45,080 nt of DNA. Origin: Candidatus Thorarchaeota archaeon. Lineage in GTDB: Archaea; Asgardarchaeota; Thorarchaeia; Thorarchaeales; Thorarchaeaceae. Each line of letters starts with the position of its first letter. The first letter of the stretch is position 1. Under the pieces are notes generated by a model. It did no database searches and was not told the origin of the DNA. It saw nothing but the letters and a program-made list of their open reading frames with translations. The stretch is taken from the NCBI GenBank assembly GCA_016840385.1, contig JAEOSL010000013.1:1-45080 (forward strand), read 5' to 3'. The translations under genes and the position numbers were made by a program. Below, piece by piece: positions 25,468 to 34,785 of this stretch.

Positions 25468-26223
25468 ATGTTTTATGCTACACTGGATAGTACAAAAACT
25501 TGGAAGCAAATTGTTGACGCTCTAGCTACTTTGCTTACAGAAATTCACTTGGTAGTATCATCAAGTGGAATTAGACTAACTCAATACGACTCCTCTCGTG
25601 CTGCAATGGTTGATATGGAATTACCAAGAAGCGTTTTCCAGGAATACACCTGCACTGAAGAGCATGATATCTGTTTGGGAGTTGCTGAAGTAGTCAAAGT
25701 GAGTAAACGAATGGCTGGAGATGATAGATTAGTATTCAATCTTGACGAATCTGAGAAACGTTTCGAGATCAAGATGATTGGTCATGCGGAGAGGACTTTC
25801 AAACTTCAATTATTGACTCCCCCAGAAGAACGCACTCAAAGAATATCCCCTTCATTTGATGTTCAAGCTGAACTGCTCTCTGATGCATTCAAACATGTGG
25901 TGAAAGATATTGGAGTAGTATCTAATCATCTAAAGGTCACTGCCAGTAATGATACACTAACATTCGCGGGTGCTGGTGATACTGGAGAGGTAGACGTAGT
26001 TTTGAAACTTGGAGGCGACGAGTCATCTCTATTTAGTCTCAAGACTACGAATGAAGCAACCTCAATGTATGCACTGAGTTATCTAACAGAGATTGCCAAG
26101 GCTATTTCTGGTGATAGCATAACTCTTCAGATGGCTGCATACAAACCAATTCTGCTTGAGTTTTCAATCGCAGAAAGTGGAGAGATGCGGTATCTTCTTG
26201 CTCCTCGGGTAGAGAGGAGATGA
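25468..26223 (+). CDS. pcn1: PCNA sliding clamp, paralogue 1
   Basis: A 251-residue clamp with two topologically equal halves. The N-terminus FYATLDSTKTWKQIVDALAT and the C-terminal LLAPRVERR match PCNA. The interdomain connector reads LTPPEERTQRISPSF. It differs from PCNA2 mainly in the connector and the second half. It lies 6 nt after the OB-fold gene. Confidence 0.95.
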   Translation: MFYATLDSTKTWKQIVDALATLLTEIHLVVSSSGIRLTQYDSSRAAMVDMELPRSVFQEYTCTEEHDICLGVAEVVKVSKRMAGDDRLVFNLDESEKRFEIKMIGHAERTFKLQLLTPPEERTQRISPSFDVQAELLSDAFKHVVKDIGVVSNHLKVTASNDTLTFAGAGDTGEVDVVLKLGGDESSLFSLKTTNEATSMYALSYLTEIAKAISGDSITLQMAAYKPILLEFSIAESGEMRYLLAPRVERR

Positions 26224-26273
26224 AGTTTCTACATTTCAATACAAATTGATACTTGCTTCTGCCGAGAAGTACA

Positions 26274-26280
26274 TTTTAAA
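26274..26280 (+). promoter_or_regulatory. TATA-like box for PCNA2
   Basis: TTTTAAA in the 133-nt gap between the two clamp genes suggests PCNA2 has its own promoter, with a start near 26305. Confidence 0.45.
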
Positions 26281-26356
26281 TGCCATACCGCATGTCAAAA
26301 CATGTTCATACCTGCTTGGTCAAAAGCCTAACAATGATATTGGAGATAACTGAATA

Positions 26357-27115
26357 ATGTTCCACGCTACCCTAGACAGCACGAAGACCTGGAAACAGAT
26401 AGTGGATGCTTTAGCCACATTGTTGACTGAGGCACATTTTAGAGTATCTGAATCAGGGATAATATTGAGACAACTTGATTCATCCAAGGCTGCTATGGTC
26501 GACCTTAGTCTTCCATCCGCCGTTTTTCAGGAATATTCCTGTAAGGGAGAACATGATATTTGTCTTGGAATCGATGAGCTTGTCCGAGTAAGTAAACGGA
26601 TGGGTGGGGATGAACGTCTTGAGTTCAACCTTGATGAATCTGATAAGCGACTTGAGATCAAGATGATTGGTCAGGCAGAACGACAGTTCAAACTGCAACT
26701 TCTTACTCCTCCAGATAGCCAGACAAACAAACCAGGAATGGAGTTTGGTGTGAAGGCTGAATTGTATGCAGATGCATTCAAACAGGCAATCAAAGATGTT
26801 GGTGTTGTTTCCAGTCATGTAAAGATAAGTGCTGAAAAGAATCTGTTAATCTTTACAGGTGAAGGTGATACCGGGGAGGCAAGGGTTTCTCTAACCACAG
26901 AAGGTGAAGATCCAGCTCTTTTCCAACTAAAGGTTGGTGCGGGTCAATCTGCTGCTATGTACGCGCTTAACTATCTCGCCGAGATATCAAAAGCGATAGC
27001 TGGTGATAGTATTATCCTGCAATTCACAGAAAGCAAACCGATGATGCTGGAATTTCCAATTGCTGAAGCAGGGAGTATCAGCTTCATTTTAGCACCACGT
27101 GTTGAACGCAGATAG
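26357..27115 (+). CDS. pcn2: PCNA sliding clamp, paralogue 2
   Basis: 252 residues, clearly a tandem copy of PCNA1: the first 25 residues are nearly identical (FHATLDSTKTWKQIVDALAT). The connector reads LTPPDSQTNKPGMEF and the C-terminus ILAPRVERR. Both copies look intact, so a homotrimer of each or mixed trimers are possible. It is followed by primase after about 105 nt. Confidence 0.95.
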   Translation: MFHATLDSTKTWKQIVDALATLLTEAHFRVSESGIILRQLDSSKAAMVDLSLPSAVFQEYSCKGEHDICLGIDELVRVSKRMGGDERLEFNLDESDKRLEIKMIGQAERQFKLQLLTPPDSQTNKPGMEFGVKAELYADAFKQAIKDVGVVSSHVKISAEKNLLIFTGEGDTGEARVSLTTEGEDPALFQLKVGAGQSAAMYALNYLAEISKAIAGDSIILQFTESKPMMLEFPIAEAGSISFILAPRVERR

Positions 27116-27220
27116 ACCATGATTAGGTTCATTATCACAATTTCGTGACAGGAGCAGTCGATATACTATCTTCACTCAGAGTCGAAACACAAAAGTCTGT
27201 GAAAGGTGTGCATGTAATCG

Positions 27221-28702
27221 ATGTCAGTACAGAATCAGGGCAAGACGACGACAACAATGAAGCTAAGACTTCTATTCCATGAGTACTACTCTGAGAAACC
27301 AAAATCAATCGATACCCCTGAAAGAATCCACACCCGAGAGTTTGCGATTCAGGCATGGGAACACAACTGGCGATGTCGAGAACAGATTGGGAAAGATGAA
27401 TCCGGGAAAGTAGTTCGAACAGGTTGTGGAAAATCAGGAAAATCGTTCGAACCTGTAACAAAATGTCCAAATTGTGGTTCTAAGGCTGTCAATGTGACTA
27501 ATTGGACACGTCATGAAGGCTACAAGTCTAGCAATGATCTCTTACGAAATCTAGCTAAAATTGCACCCCATAGTGTATACCATTCGGCTGCATTCTATGG
27601 ATTTCCTACTGCAATAAAAATGCATGAAAAAGAATGGATGGGGGCGGAACTAGTCTTTGATATCGATGCGGATCATTTGGACTTGAAATGTGCCAATGAT
27701 CATGACGCTTGGCGCTGTAAGAATCCCACTTGTGAAAAAACAGGAACAGGAAAACCTCCAGAAACCTGTCCAATTTGTGGTGATGCGTGGTATTGTGAGA
27801 ATCCAACCTGTGGTAAGATAGGAAGTGGAAATCTTCCAAGAGCATGTCCTGATTGTAAGTCTGGAATATCTAGGAAATTATACGGCTTTAGTACAAGGAA
27901 GTGGATATGTAACAAATGTCTCAATGTTGCACGAAAACATACGATGAAACTCTATGATGACTTCTTAGTTGATGATTTTGGTTTTGATCCTGATAAAATA
28001 CAAATTAACTACAGTGGTCATCGAGGTTACCACATCCGAGTTCGTGATCCAAAAGTGTTCACTCTAGATTCCAATGCGCGTATAGAGATAGTACAATATG
28101 TCATGGGTTCTGGCTTTAAAGGTGACAAAGCCATAGTTTCACAGGGAGGCGGAAGTCTCATCCCCACTCGGGAGATTCCAGGGTGGTCTGGCAAAGTTGC
28201 TGATGCTATTGTAGAATTCATTCAGAATATTGACACCTATGCGGGGAAAGAGAAATGGGTCAAACATCTCAAAGATAAGAAAATCATTGCAATAGATATG
28301 CTTCAAAGACCGCGTCCGGTATTGAGTGCAAAAGTAAAGGGTGTCGGGATAAAATCATGGCAAGAGATAGCAGAGAAAGCAGTAGCGCTCTTTGGAAGTG
28401 AGATTGATAGACCAGTGACCCATGATATACACAGAGTAATTCGCCTTATTGGAAGTCTTAACGGTAAGACTGGTTTTTCAGTTACTGAACTGACTCGAGA
28501 GGATCTAGATACGTTCAATCCATTCAATGAAGCCATAGCTTTTAATGAAGGGACTTTGAATGTTAGATTTCATAAGGGTCCTAATATCCCAGCATTTGTA
28601 ATCAATGATGAAAAATATGGACCTTTCAGTGGTGAGTCTGTGGAATTACCAACAGCTGCTGCGGTCTTTGTGCTAAGTAAGGGAGTCGCTTTGCTTGAGT
28701 GA
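27221..28702 (+). CDS. priS: DNA primase small subunit PriS with expanded zinc-binding inserts
   Basis: 493 residues, well above the usual 330-400. The catalytic acids are D147 and D149 (VFDIDADH), and the conserved SGHRGYHIRV follows. Zinc modules: one before the active site (about 52-86, ending KCPNC), then two tandem 26-residue modules after it (CKNPTC to CPIC, CENPTC to CPDC, residues 166-212), then CNKC at 230. ATG 27221 or ATG 27257 may be the start. The C-terminal VFVLSKGVALLE overlaps the GINS start by 8 nt. PriL is not in the window. Confidence 0.92.
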   Translation: MSVQNQGKTTTTMKLRLLFHEYYSEKPKSIDTPERIHTREFAIQAWEHNWRCREQIGKDESGKVVRTGCGKSGKSFEPVTKCPNCGSKAVNVTNWTRHEGYKSSNDLLRNLAKIAPHSVYHSAAFYGFPTAIKMHEKEWMGAELVFDIDADHLDLKCANDHDAWRCKNPTCEKTGTGKPPETCPICGDAWYCENPTCGKIGSGNLPRACPDCKSGISRKLYGFSTRKWICNKCLNVARKHTMKLYDDFLVDDFGFDPDKIQINYSGHRGYHIRVRDPKVFTLDSNARIEIVQYVMGSGFKGDKAIVSQGGGSLIPTREIPGWSGKVADAIVEFIQNIDTYAGKEKWVKHLKDKKIIAIDMLQRPRPVLSAKVKGVGIKSWQEIAEKAVALFGSEIDRPVTHDIHRVIRLIGSLNGKTGFSVTELTREDLDTFNPFNEAIAFNEGTLNVRFHKGPNIPAFVINDEKYGPFSGESVELPTAAAVFVLSKGVALLE

Positions 28703-29336
28703 AATAAACTATGATGATATACGAAATGCGTGGGAAGATGAAACATCAAGCGAAGCACTACAAAATCTTGCAGATCTACGCCTGAGCAAAATTGTGGCAT
28801 ATCTCTCGAAGATACGTCTTGAACTGGCCTCAACAAATGCAGATGATGTCCTCCAATCGGATTTACTTACCCAAGAAGCTCTAAACATAGAATTCATGTT
28901 GAAGGATTTACTTGACTATCGAAGAAACAAGATACTGAAAGCAGCACTCTCAAATCGCAAACCCACCGGTGATATGACCCTAGCTGAAGAAGGATTTTAC
29001 AAAGAAACTCAACGTGCACTTGATAGTCACGCTGAATTTGTAAAGGAATCTCTCTCAGGGGCAATTCCACATTCTAAATCAAGAGCTAAGAAGGGAAAGG
29101 CTACAAAGAAGACATCCGATGGTAGCTTAGATGAAGATGCAGATGATATTGATTATATCATTGTGAGATTCCTACGTCCAATTAAGGAACCATTCATGGG
29201 GCTTGATGAAAAAACACACGGACCATTTGAGAAGGAAGATGTAGCTAAAATCCCAGCAGCTAATGTAAGAATCTGGCTACGCGATGGTACAGCAACTCGC
29301 ATTGTACCTGAAGATGGGGTCATTCAAAATGAATGA
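28695..29336 (+). CDS. gins51: GINS complex subunit (Gins51/Sld5-like)
   Basis: 213 residues from TTG 28695. The A domain is helical (YDDIRNAWEDETSSEALQNL, then DLRLSKIVAYLSKIR). A charged linker (KKGKATKKTS) follows, then the small B domain (VRFLRPIKEPFMGLDEKTHG, then IWLRDGTATRIVPEDG). This A-then-B order marks the archaeal Gins51 type, part of the MCM-GINS-Cdc45 helicase. It is translationally coupled to priS, and its stop overlaps the next start by 8 nt. Confidence 0.85.
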   Translation: MSEINYDDIRNAWEDETSSEALQNLADLRLSKIVAYLSKIRLELASTNADDVLQSDLLTQEALNIEFMLKDLLDYRRNKILKAALSNRKPTGDMTLAEEGFYKETQRALDSHAEFVKESLSGAIPHSKSRAKKGKATKKTSDGSLDEDADDIDYIIVRFLRPIKEPFMGLDEKTHGPFEKEDVAKIPAANVRIWLRDGTATRIVPEDGVIQNE

Positions 29337-29628
29337 TGAGCAATTAGCAAACGAACTCAACACTTTACTTACCCAATTGAAGGAGCAGCAAGTAGAAATT
29401 GATACAATTCAGGAAAAGTTTCAGGTTGCGTTAACTGGAGTGCTCCGATTGGTTGGAGAAAGTACACCTACTCTAACAAATCTACATGGAAAAACTGAGG
29501 ATCTGAAGGGATATCTATTACAATTGAACACAGAAGTCGTTCAAACAACATCAAAATCATATCAGTCTATCAAAAATAAGTTAGAGGAATTGATAGAATT
29601 GGTTTCATCCTCTGATAGAAAGTCCTAA
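29329..29628 (+). CDS. Small coiled-coil protein downstream of GINS
   Basis: 99 residues from ATG 29329, overlapping the GINS stop by 8 nt. It is almost entirely helical, with heptads in NELNTLLTQLKEQQVEIDTI and KSYQSIKNKLEELIELVSSS. I do not recognise the family. The overlap suggests co-expression with GINS and perhaps a scaffold role in replication; that is inference. Confidence 0.6.
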   Translation: MNDEQLANELNTLLTQLKEQQVEIDTIQEKFQVALTGVLRLVGESTPTLTNLHGKTEDLKGYLLQLNTEVVQTTSKSYQSIKNKLEELIELVSSSDRKS

Positions 29629-29653
29629 GAGTTAGAACTTTCACTCTATACCT

Positions 29654-29851
29654 ATGCCCCCTCACAAAGTCACCTTTCAAATTGTCGGACTCATTTGTAT
29701 GATATTAGCCATGCTAGGTGGTTTCATGTATCCCCTCAATACAATGGACATTCTATGGGTTGTCCTTTATGAGATGGTGGTTTTCCTTGGAGTATCTGGT
29801 GTTCTTCTCTTGATTCAATATGAGGGATTTGAAAAGGACCCCTCAGATTGA
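29654..29851 (+). CDS. Small two-helix membrane protein
   Basis: 65 residues with two hydrophobic helices (FQIVGLICMILAMLGGFMY and ILWVVLYEMVVFLGVSGVLL) and a short acidic tail. No family is recognised. It is the last gene before the Hdr operon promoter. Confidence 0.55.
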   Translation: MPPHKVTFQIVGLICMILAMLGGFMYPLNTMDILWVVLYEMVVFLGVSGVLLLIQYEGFEKDPSD

Positions 29852-29868
29852 TATACTTCATTTACAAA

Positions 29869-29877
29869 CTTTTAATA
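29869..29877 (+). promoter_or_regulatory. TATA-like box for the Hdr operon
   Basis: A TTTTAATAT-type box about 65 nt upstream of the hdrC ATG at 29938. Confidence 0.45.
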
Positions 29878-29937
29878 TGGGCTTCAAGTTCGCTCACAGC
29901 TTAGAGAGAACCTTTCCAAATACCTGTGGTGTATGTT

Positions 29938-30480
29938 ATGACTGAAACGGATGAACGGACCGGTCCGCCAAACACACTGATTGATCCAATCGATATGTCG
30001 AAGCTTGACCCCAAGTTTCGAGATGAAATCAAGAGCATGCCAAATGGTGAACAGCTCTCAGCTTGTTTTGCTTGCTCTACATGTACTGCTGCATGTCCGA
30101 TAGCAAATATGTGGAAGTATAAACCGCATCAACTCATTCGGATGATTCTTCTTGGAATGAAGGAAGAAGTGCTTTCATCAAATGAGATTTGGTTATGCCT
30201 TACCTGCTATGAATGCCAAGAACGATGTCCACAGAAAGTACGTGTGACTGACATTTTCTTCGATTGTAAGAATCTAGCTGCAGAAGAAGGTCAAATTCCA
30301 CCCAATGTAGCAGCACTTGCAAAAGAACTTCTCACAAAGGGGCAACTCTACACAGTGACTGCGGATTGGGAAAGAGAGGATATGGGCCTAGAACCAGAAG
30401 TACCAGGTTTCTCTACAGAAGGTATCAAGAACATTCTGAAAAACACTCGAACAAGCAAGATTGTTGGCGGTGACAAATAA
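29938..30480 (+). CDS. hdrC: HdrC, heterodisulfide reductase Fe-S subunit
   Basis: 180 residues from ATG 29938 (GTG/ATG at 29926 is in frame). Two [4Fe-4S] motifs are visible: CFACSTCTAACP and CLTCYECQERCP. HdrC passes electrons between HdrA and HdrB on the cytoplasmic side. The gene ends 1 nt before the hdrB start. Hdr-type complexes can confurcate or bifurcate electrons between thiols, ferredoxin and other donors. Confidence 0.94.
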   Translation: MTETDERTGPPNTLIDPIDMSKLDPKFRDEIKSMPNGEQLSACFACSTCTAACPIANMWKYKPHQLIRMILLGMKEEVLSSNEIWLCLTCYECQERCPQKVRVTDIFFDCKNLAAEEGQIPPNVAALAKELLTKGQLYTVTADWEREDMGLEPEVPGFSTEGIKNILKNTRTSKIVGGDK

Positions 30481-30481
30481 A

Positions 30482-31348
30482 ATGACAACATACAGTCTTT
30501 ACATTGGATGCAGCACCCCGGTGAACTATCCAAATTATGAGGCATCTATGATCAAGGTCGCACAGGCTTTTGATATGGAACTTGTCTATTTGGAAGATGT
30601 TGCTTGTTGTGGAAGTCCGAACCTTAGAGCAATCGACCATGAGGGTTGGATTACAGTCAACGCAAGGACTTTGGCAATCGCAGACAAAACAGGTTATGAT
30701 ATTGTAACACCATGCAATGGTTGTTTTGCGTCTCTCAAGGATGTATACCATGTTCTCAAACATGATGAAGAAGCACGAACAAACGTCAACAAGGTATTGA
30801 AGAAAGAAGGCCTTGAATTCAAAGGCATTGCAAAACCACGTCATTTTGCAGAAGCACTGTATCATGACATAGGAATAGATGAAATCAAGAAGAAAATCAC
30901 GAAACCCTTGGATGGTGTAGGAATTGCCATTCATTATGGCTGTCACCTACTCCGCCCAGCTGATGTAACAGAGTTCAAACCAGAGTACCTTCAAGAGCTT
31001 GTTGAGGTGACTGGTGCATCAGTCGTAGAATATCCACTTTGGAAACAATGTTGTGGTGCTACAGTCTTACCAGTTGACGAAGATGTTGCTATACGATTAG
31101 CACGAGACAAAGTGAAATCAATGAAAGAAGCTGGTGCTATCTTTGCTACAGTTGTATGTCCTGCTTGTGGTAATCAGCTAGACCTCCAACAGCTTGGACT
31201 CAAAGAGTCATACGGTGAGGTATACAATCTCCCAGTATTGGTATATCCCCAGATTCTAGGATTAGCAATTGGCCTTGACGAAGAAGAAGTCGGACTCGGT
31301 ATGAATAGAGTTCCTGCAAATCCGATTTTGAACCACTTTAGTGAATGA
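30482..31348 (+). CDS. hdrB: HdrB, heterodisulfide reductase catalytic subunit
   Basis: 288 residues from ATG 30482. Both CCG domains are complete: the first has C in YIGCSTP, CCG in VACCGSPN and CNGC in TPCNGCFAS; the second has C in HYGCHLLRP, CCGA and CPACGNQLD. These ligands bind the non-cubane [4Fe-4S] clusters where the disulfide is cleaved. The intact motifs argue for an active HdrB. The substrate (CoM-S-S-CoB or another disulfide) cannot be read here; no methanogenesis genes are in the window. Confidence 0.94.
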   Translation: MTTYSLYIGCSTPVNYPNYEASMIKVAQAFDMELVYLEDVACCGSPNLRAIDHEGWITVNARTLAIADKTGYDIVTPCNGCFASLKDVYHVLKHDEEARTNVNKVLKKEGLEFKGIAKPRHFAEALYHDIGIDEIKKKITKPLDGVGIAIHYGCHLLRPADVTEFKPEYLQELVEVTGASVVEYPLWKQCCGATVLPVDEDVAIRLARDKVKSMKEAGAIFATVVCPACGNQLDLQQLGLKESYGEVYNLPVLVYPQILGLAIGLDEEEVGLGMNRVPANPILNHFSE

Positions 31349-31361
31349 GGTGTTTTGAGTA

Positions 31362-32606
31362 GTGTCGGACCCAGTCCTCATTATTGGTGCAGGCGTAGCA
31401 GGTATGACCGCAGCAGTAGAGCTGGCAGATTCGGGAATTAAGACCGTGCTAGTTGAGAAATTATCCACTACTGGAGGTAATGCACTCAATCTCTACAAAG
31501 CGTTTCCCACAGACGACTGTTTCTATTGTTTTGAAGGAAATCGCTCGCGCCCCGGAATACGTAAGTGTTTCTACAGAAGTGCTCTTACAGAGCAACCTAA
31601 TATAGATCTCAAAATGAATTCTGAGGTAGAAGAGATTTCAGGAACACCAGGGAAATTTAGTGTCAAACTGGATGTTGGTCCACAGTATATTGATCCAAAG
31701 AAATGTACTATGTGTGGTCTTTGTATTGAGAAATCAAAAGCTTTCAGTTTAGTTTCGCCCCAATGTCAACCACAAGCAGTAGTGTTTGACTCTGAGATTG
31801 AAGATGTTGGTACTATCAGTGCAGTTGAAGAATGCCCCACAAAGGCAATCAATCTTGATGCTAAGGGTGTTAAGAAAACAATCAGTGCATCAGACATTAT
31901 AATTGCTACAGGGTACCATGAAATGCAACCTGTAAATGTAGATGAATATGGATACGGAACGCATCCTAACATTATCACACAACTTGAACTGGCACGAATA
32001 ATGGATCCCCTTGGCGAAGCGAAAGGGGCTCTTCTGAGACCATCCGATGGAAAACCCGCAAAACGTGTTATGATGGTCCAATGTGTAGGTAGTCGAGATG
32101 AAAATTACTATCCCTATTGTTCCAAGATATGCTGTGTATACGCGCTAAAACATGCATCAATTCTCACTCAGGAACGAGAAGATGTAGACGTGAGTGTTGT
32201 CTATATGGACATTCGAACTTATGATCGACATGAGAGATATTATCGTGAAACGCGAGAAGCCGGTGTTGAATTTGTTCGAGGACGGGTTTCTCGTATAGAA
32301 CCACAAAAGGATGGCAATCTTACTATTATTGTATACGATTCATTGTTGGACAAGTATCTAAAATTCTCATTGGATCTTTTAGTACTATCATCAGCTCTTG
32401 AGCCCTCTCCGGGAAGCTCAGAGATTATCACATCTCTAGGACTGAAATCAGTAAGTGGTTTCATAGGTGCATCAAATCCCGAAACTGAAGTAATTGTAGG
32501 AGAACACGTCTATGCATGTGGTTCAGCCTTGGGGCCTTCAGAGGTTCCAGAGAGTGTAACACAGGCTAGAGCTGTTGTTTCAAGGATACTCCAAAACAGG
32601 AAGTGA
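31362..32606 (+). CDS. hdrA1: HdrA-like flavoprotein 1 (short form)
   Basis: 414 residues from GTG 31362. An FAD-binding Rossmann motif (GAGVAGMTAAVELADSG) opens the protein. The HdrA-specific cluster site FPTDDCFYC is present, with CVGSRDENYYPYCSKICC later and a ferredoxin-like CTMCGLC insert. It lacks the N-terminal domain seen in HdrA2 and the C-terminal tandem ferredoxins. HdrA is the bifurcating flavin subunit. The two HdrA proteins here appear to divide the usual parts between them. Confidence 0.88.
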   Translation: MSDPVLIIGAGVAGMTAAVELADSGIKTVLVEKLSTTGGNALNLYKAFPTDDCFYCFEGNRSRPGIRKCFYRSALTEQPNIDLKMNSEVEEISGTPGKFSVKLDVGPQYIDPKKCTMCGLCIEKSKAFSLVSPQCQPQAVVFDSEIEDVGTISAVEECPTKAINLDAKGVKKTISASDIIIATGYHEMQPVNVDEYGYGTHPNIITQLELARIMDPLGEAKGALLRPSDGKPAKRVMMVQCVGSRDENYYPYCSKICCVYALKHASILTQEREDVDVSVVYMDIRTYDRHERYYRETREAGVEFVRGRVSRIEPQKDGNLTIIVYDSLLDKYLKFSLDLLVLSSALEPSPGSSEIITSLGLKSVSGFIGASNPETEVIVGEHVYACGSALGPSEVPESVTQARAVVSRILQNRK

Positions 32607-32613
32607 AAATGAG

Positions 32614-34785
32614 ATGACGGATGATAACAAATCTGCAGTGCTACTATGTACATGTGGTAAACAACTAGGTCTCTCATACGATTTTCTTGCATCTGAATTG
32701 AAGAAAAACAAGCTCGCAGCCTCAGTTACAGTAGAGGATTTAGTCTGTCAGGAAGAAGGTCTCGCAAAGATTAGCACGATGCTGAATGAAAATGATGGGC
32801 GTCTGATAATTGCTGCTTGTACTAGTCAGAAAATTCAACCTCGTATCGATCAATACCTCAAGGAAAAGGGGATTGATAGTTCACAGATACAATATGTCAA
32901 TATCCGTGAGCACTCAGCCTGGGTCCATGATGATATGGATGCCGCCAGCAAGAAATCACTGGATATGATTCGTGGAACTTTGGCACGTTCAGCAACTTCT
33001 GTACCCCTAGTCCCTGAAACCAAAGAAATCTCGAATACTGTTACAGTTATTGGGGGAGGAATTGCAGGTATTGAATCAGCCCTGAGTCTCTCCAATCTGG
33101 GATATGAGGTTACACTCATCGAAATTAGTGATCAACTTGGAGGTCATGTAAAGCACCTTCCTGGTGTAGCCCCCACTGGCAAATCCGGTGCAGAGATTCT
33201 TAGTGGACGTTTGGAAGCTCTTGAAAAAGATAGCAAAATCACTACCCTTACCAAGACCAAGGTCAAATATGCTACAGGTGAGATGGGTGATTTCACAATT
33301 CATTATCTTACGGAAGGCAGTGATGATGAGATTACTTTGAAGACATCCGCTGTTGTAATGGCTATGGGCTTCAAGGAATTCGAACCTATTGGAATGGAAG
33401 AGTATCGATATGGAAAGAATCCGGATGTCGTAACTCAGTTTCAACTTTCCAAGATGTTGACAGAGGGTACTTTCACTCGGCCATCAGATGGTGGCGCAGT
33501 AAAAGAGGTTGTAATGGTCCAGTGTGTTGGTAGCAGATCTGAAGACTACAAGAAAGACTGTAGCAAACTCTGCTGTACTTTCGCCATAGACAATTCTCTT
33601 GATATTCTAAAACATAATCCAGAAGCTAATGTCCGTGTTGTCTACATGGACATTCGAGTTCCTTTCGAAAACGAAATGGTTTACAAGGAATCACGCGACG
33701 TTGGCGTAGACTATATTCGTGGTAGAATCAGTATGGTCTGGGAACAGGATGAAAAGACTCGAGTCAGAATATATGATTCATTGATGAATGAATATCTAGA
33801 AGTTCCTTCAGATTTGTTAGTACTTTCAACCGCAATTCTTCCTCCAGACGGAGTATTTGAACTCTCAGAAACTCTAGGGTATGCAATTGAGGAAGATGGG
33901 CACATTAAGGAACTCTATGGTAAACTACGACGAAATGAAACCCGCAGACGAGGTGTGGTTGCTGTTGGCGCGGTCACAAGACCTCAATTTGTGTCAGAAT
34001 CAATAACTGAAGCCCAAGCTGGAGCCCTCATTCTGCACAATGAACTCCAAGGTGGGAAGATACAGACAATCATGAGAGGTGCAGTCTTAGATGTTGATGA
34101 CTGTGTAGGATGTAGCCTCTGTGCGCAACAATGCCCTCGTGGAGTTCCACTCATGATTGAGCAGACTGAATCCGAAGAAGAAAGTGAGGATCAGAAAATA
34201 CTGTTCAAAGCAGCAATTGACACACTCAACTGTCATTCATGTGGTGTTTGTCAGAGCCTCTGTCCCTCTGGAGCCACTCAATTGAATTTCCTATCGAATG
34301 ATCAGATGTGGTCCGAGATTGAAGCGATTCTTGAAGATGCAGGAGCAGATAATCCAATAACTCTGTGCTTCTACTGCGAAGAATGTGCAGTTTCTACTAT
34401 TGATATAGCTGGTACTCAAAAGATGGAGTATCCTGCAAATACTCGTTTGATCCCTGTTCCATGTGCTGGCAGAATCAGTATAATTGACATTCTCAAGGCA
34501 TTTGAAGGTGGAGCAGGTTCGGTCATGATTGCAGCCTGTGAAACTGATAGGTGCCATATTGGAGGAACTGGTAATGAAATTGCGCAGGTACAGGTAGATG
34601 TTGCTCGTGATATTTTGAATGCTATAGGATGGAAGGGTGAACGCGTAGATATGTTCCGAATGTTTAGTGCTGAACCTGAAAGATTCACTAATGCAATATC
34701 TGAGATGGCACGTCGTGCTAAGAAGTTTGGTCCTACCCCTGTCCATGAAGGGACTGCTGGTAAATGGATGGAGGCGAGCAAGTGA
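32614..34785 (+). CDS. hdrA2: HdrA-like flavoprotein 2 fused to an MvhD domain
   Basis: 723 residues from ATG 32614. The N-terminal HdrA domain (LLCTCGKQ) is followed by the FAD motif (GGGIAGIESALSLSNLG), then CVGSRSEDYKKDCSKLCC. The FPTNDC-type cluster site is replaced by LPGVAPTGK. Two ferredoxin clusters (CVGCSLCAQQCP and CHSCGVCQSLCP) lead into a C-terminal MvhD-like domain with CFYCEEC, VPCAGR and AACETDRC. MvhD normally bridges hydrogenase or dehydrogenase to HdrA; fusion fixes that link. It overlaps the next gene by 4 nt. Confidence 0.9.
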   Translation: MTDDNKSAVLLCTCGKQLGLSYDFLASELKKNKLAASVTVEDLVCQEEGLAKISTMLNENDGRLIIAACTSQKIQPRIDQYLKEKGIDSSQIQYVNIREHSAWVHDDMDAASKKSLDMIRGTLARSATSVPLVPETKEISNTVTVIGGGIAGIESALSLSNLGYEVTLIEISDQLGGHVKHLPGVAPTGKSGAEILSGRLEALEKDSKITTLTKTKVKYATGEMGDFTIHYLTEGSDDEITLKTSAVVMAMGFKEFEPIGMEEYRYGKNPDVVTQFQLSKMLTEGTFTRPSDGGAVKEVVMVQCVGSRSEDYKKDCSKLCCTFAIDNSLDILKHNPEANVRVVYMDIRVPFENEMVYKESRDVGVDYIRGRISMVWEQDEKTRVRIYDSLMNEYLEVPSDLLVLSTAILPPDGVFELSETLGYAIEEDGHIKELYGKLRRNETRRRGVVAVGAVTRPQFVSESITEAQAGALILHNELQGGKIQTIMRGAVLDVDDCVGCSLCAQQCPRGVPLMIEQTESEEESEDQKILFKAAIDTLNCHSCGVCQSLCPSGATQLNFLSNDQMWSEIEAILEDAGADNPITLCFYCEECAVSTIDIAGTQKMEYPANTRLIPVPCAGRISIIDILKAFEGGAGSVMIAACETDRCHIGGTGNEIAQVQVDVARDILNAIGWKGERVDMFRMFSAEPERFTNAISEMARRAKKFGPTPVHEGTAGKWMEASK

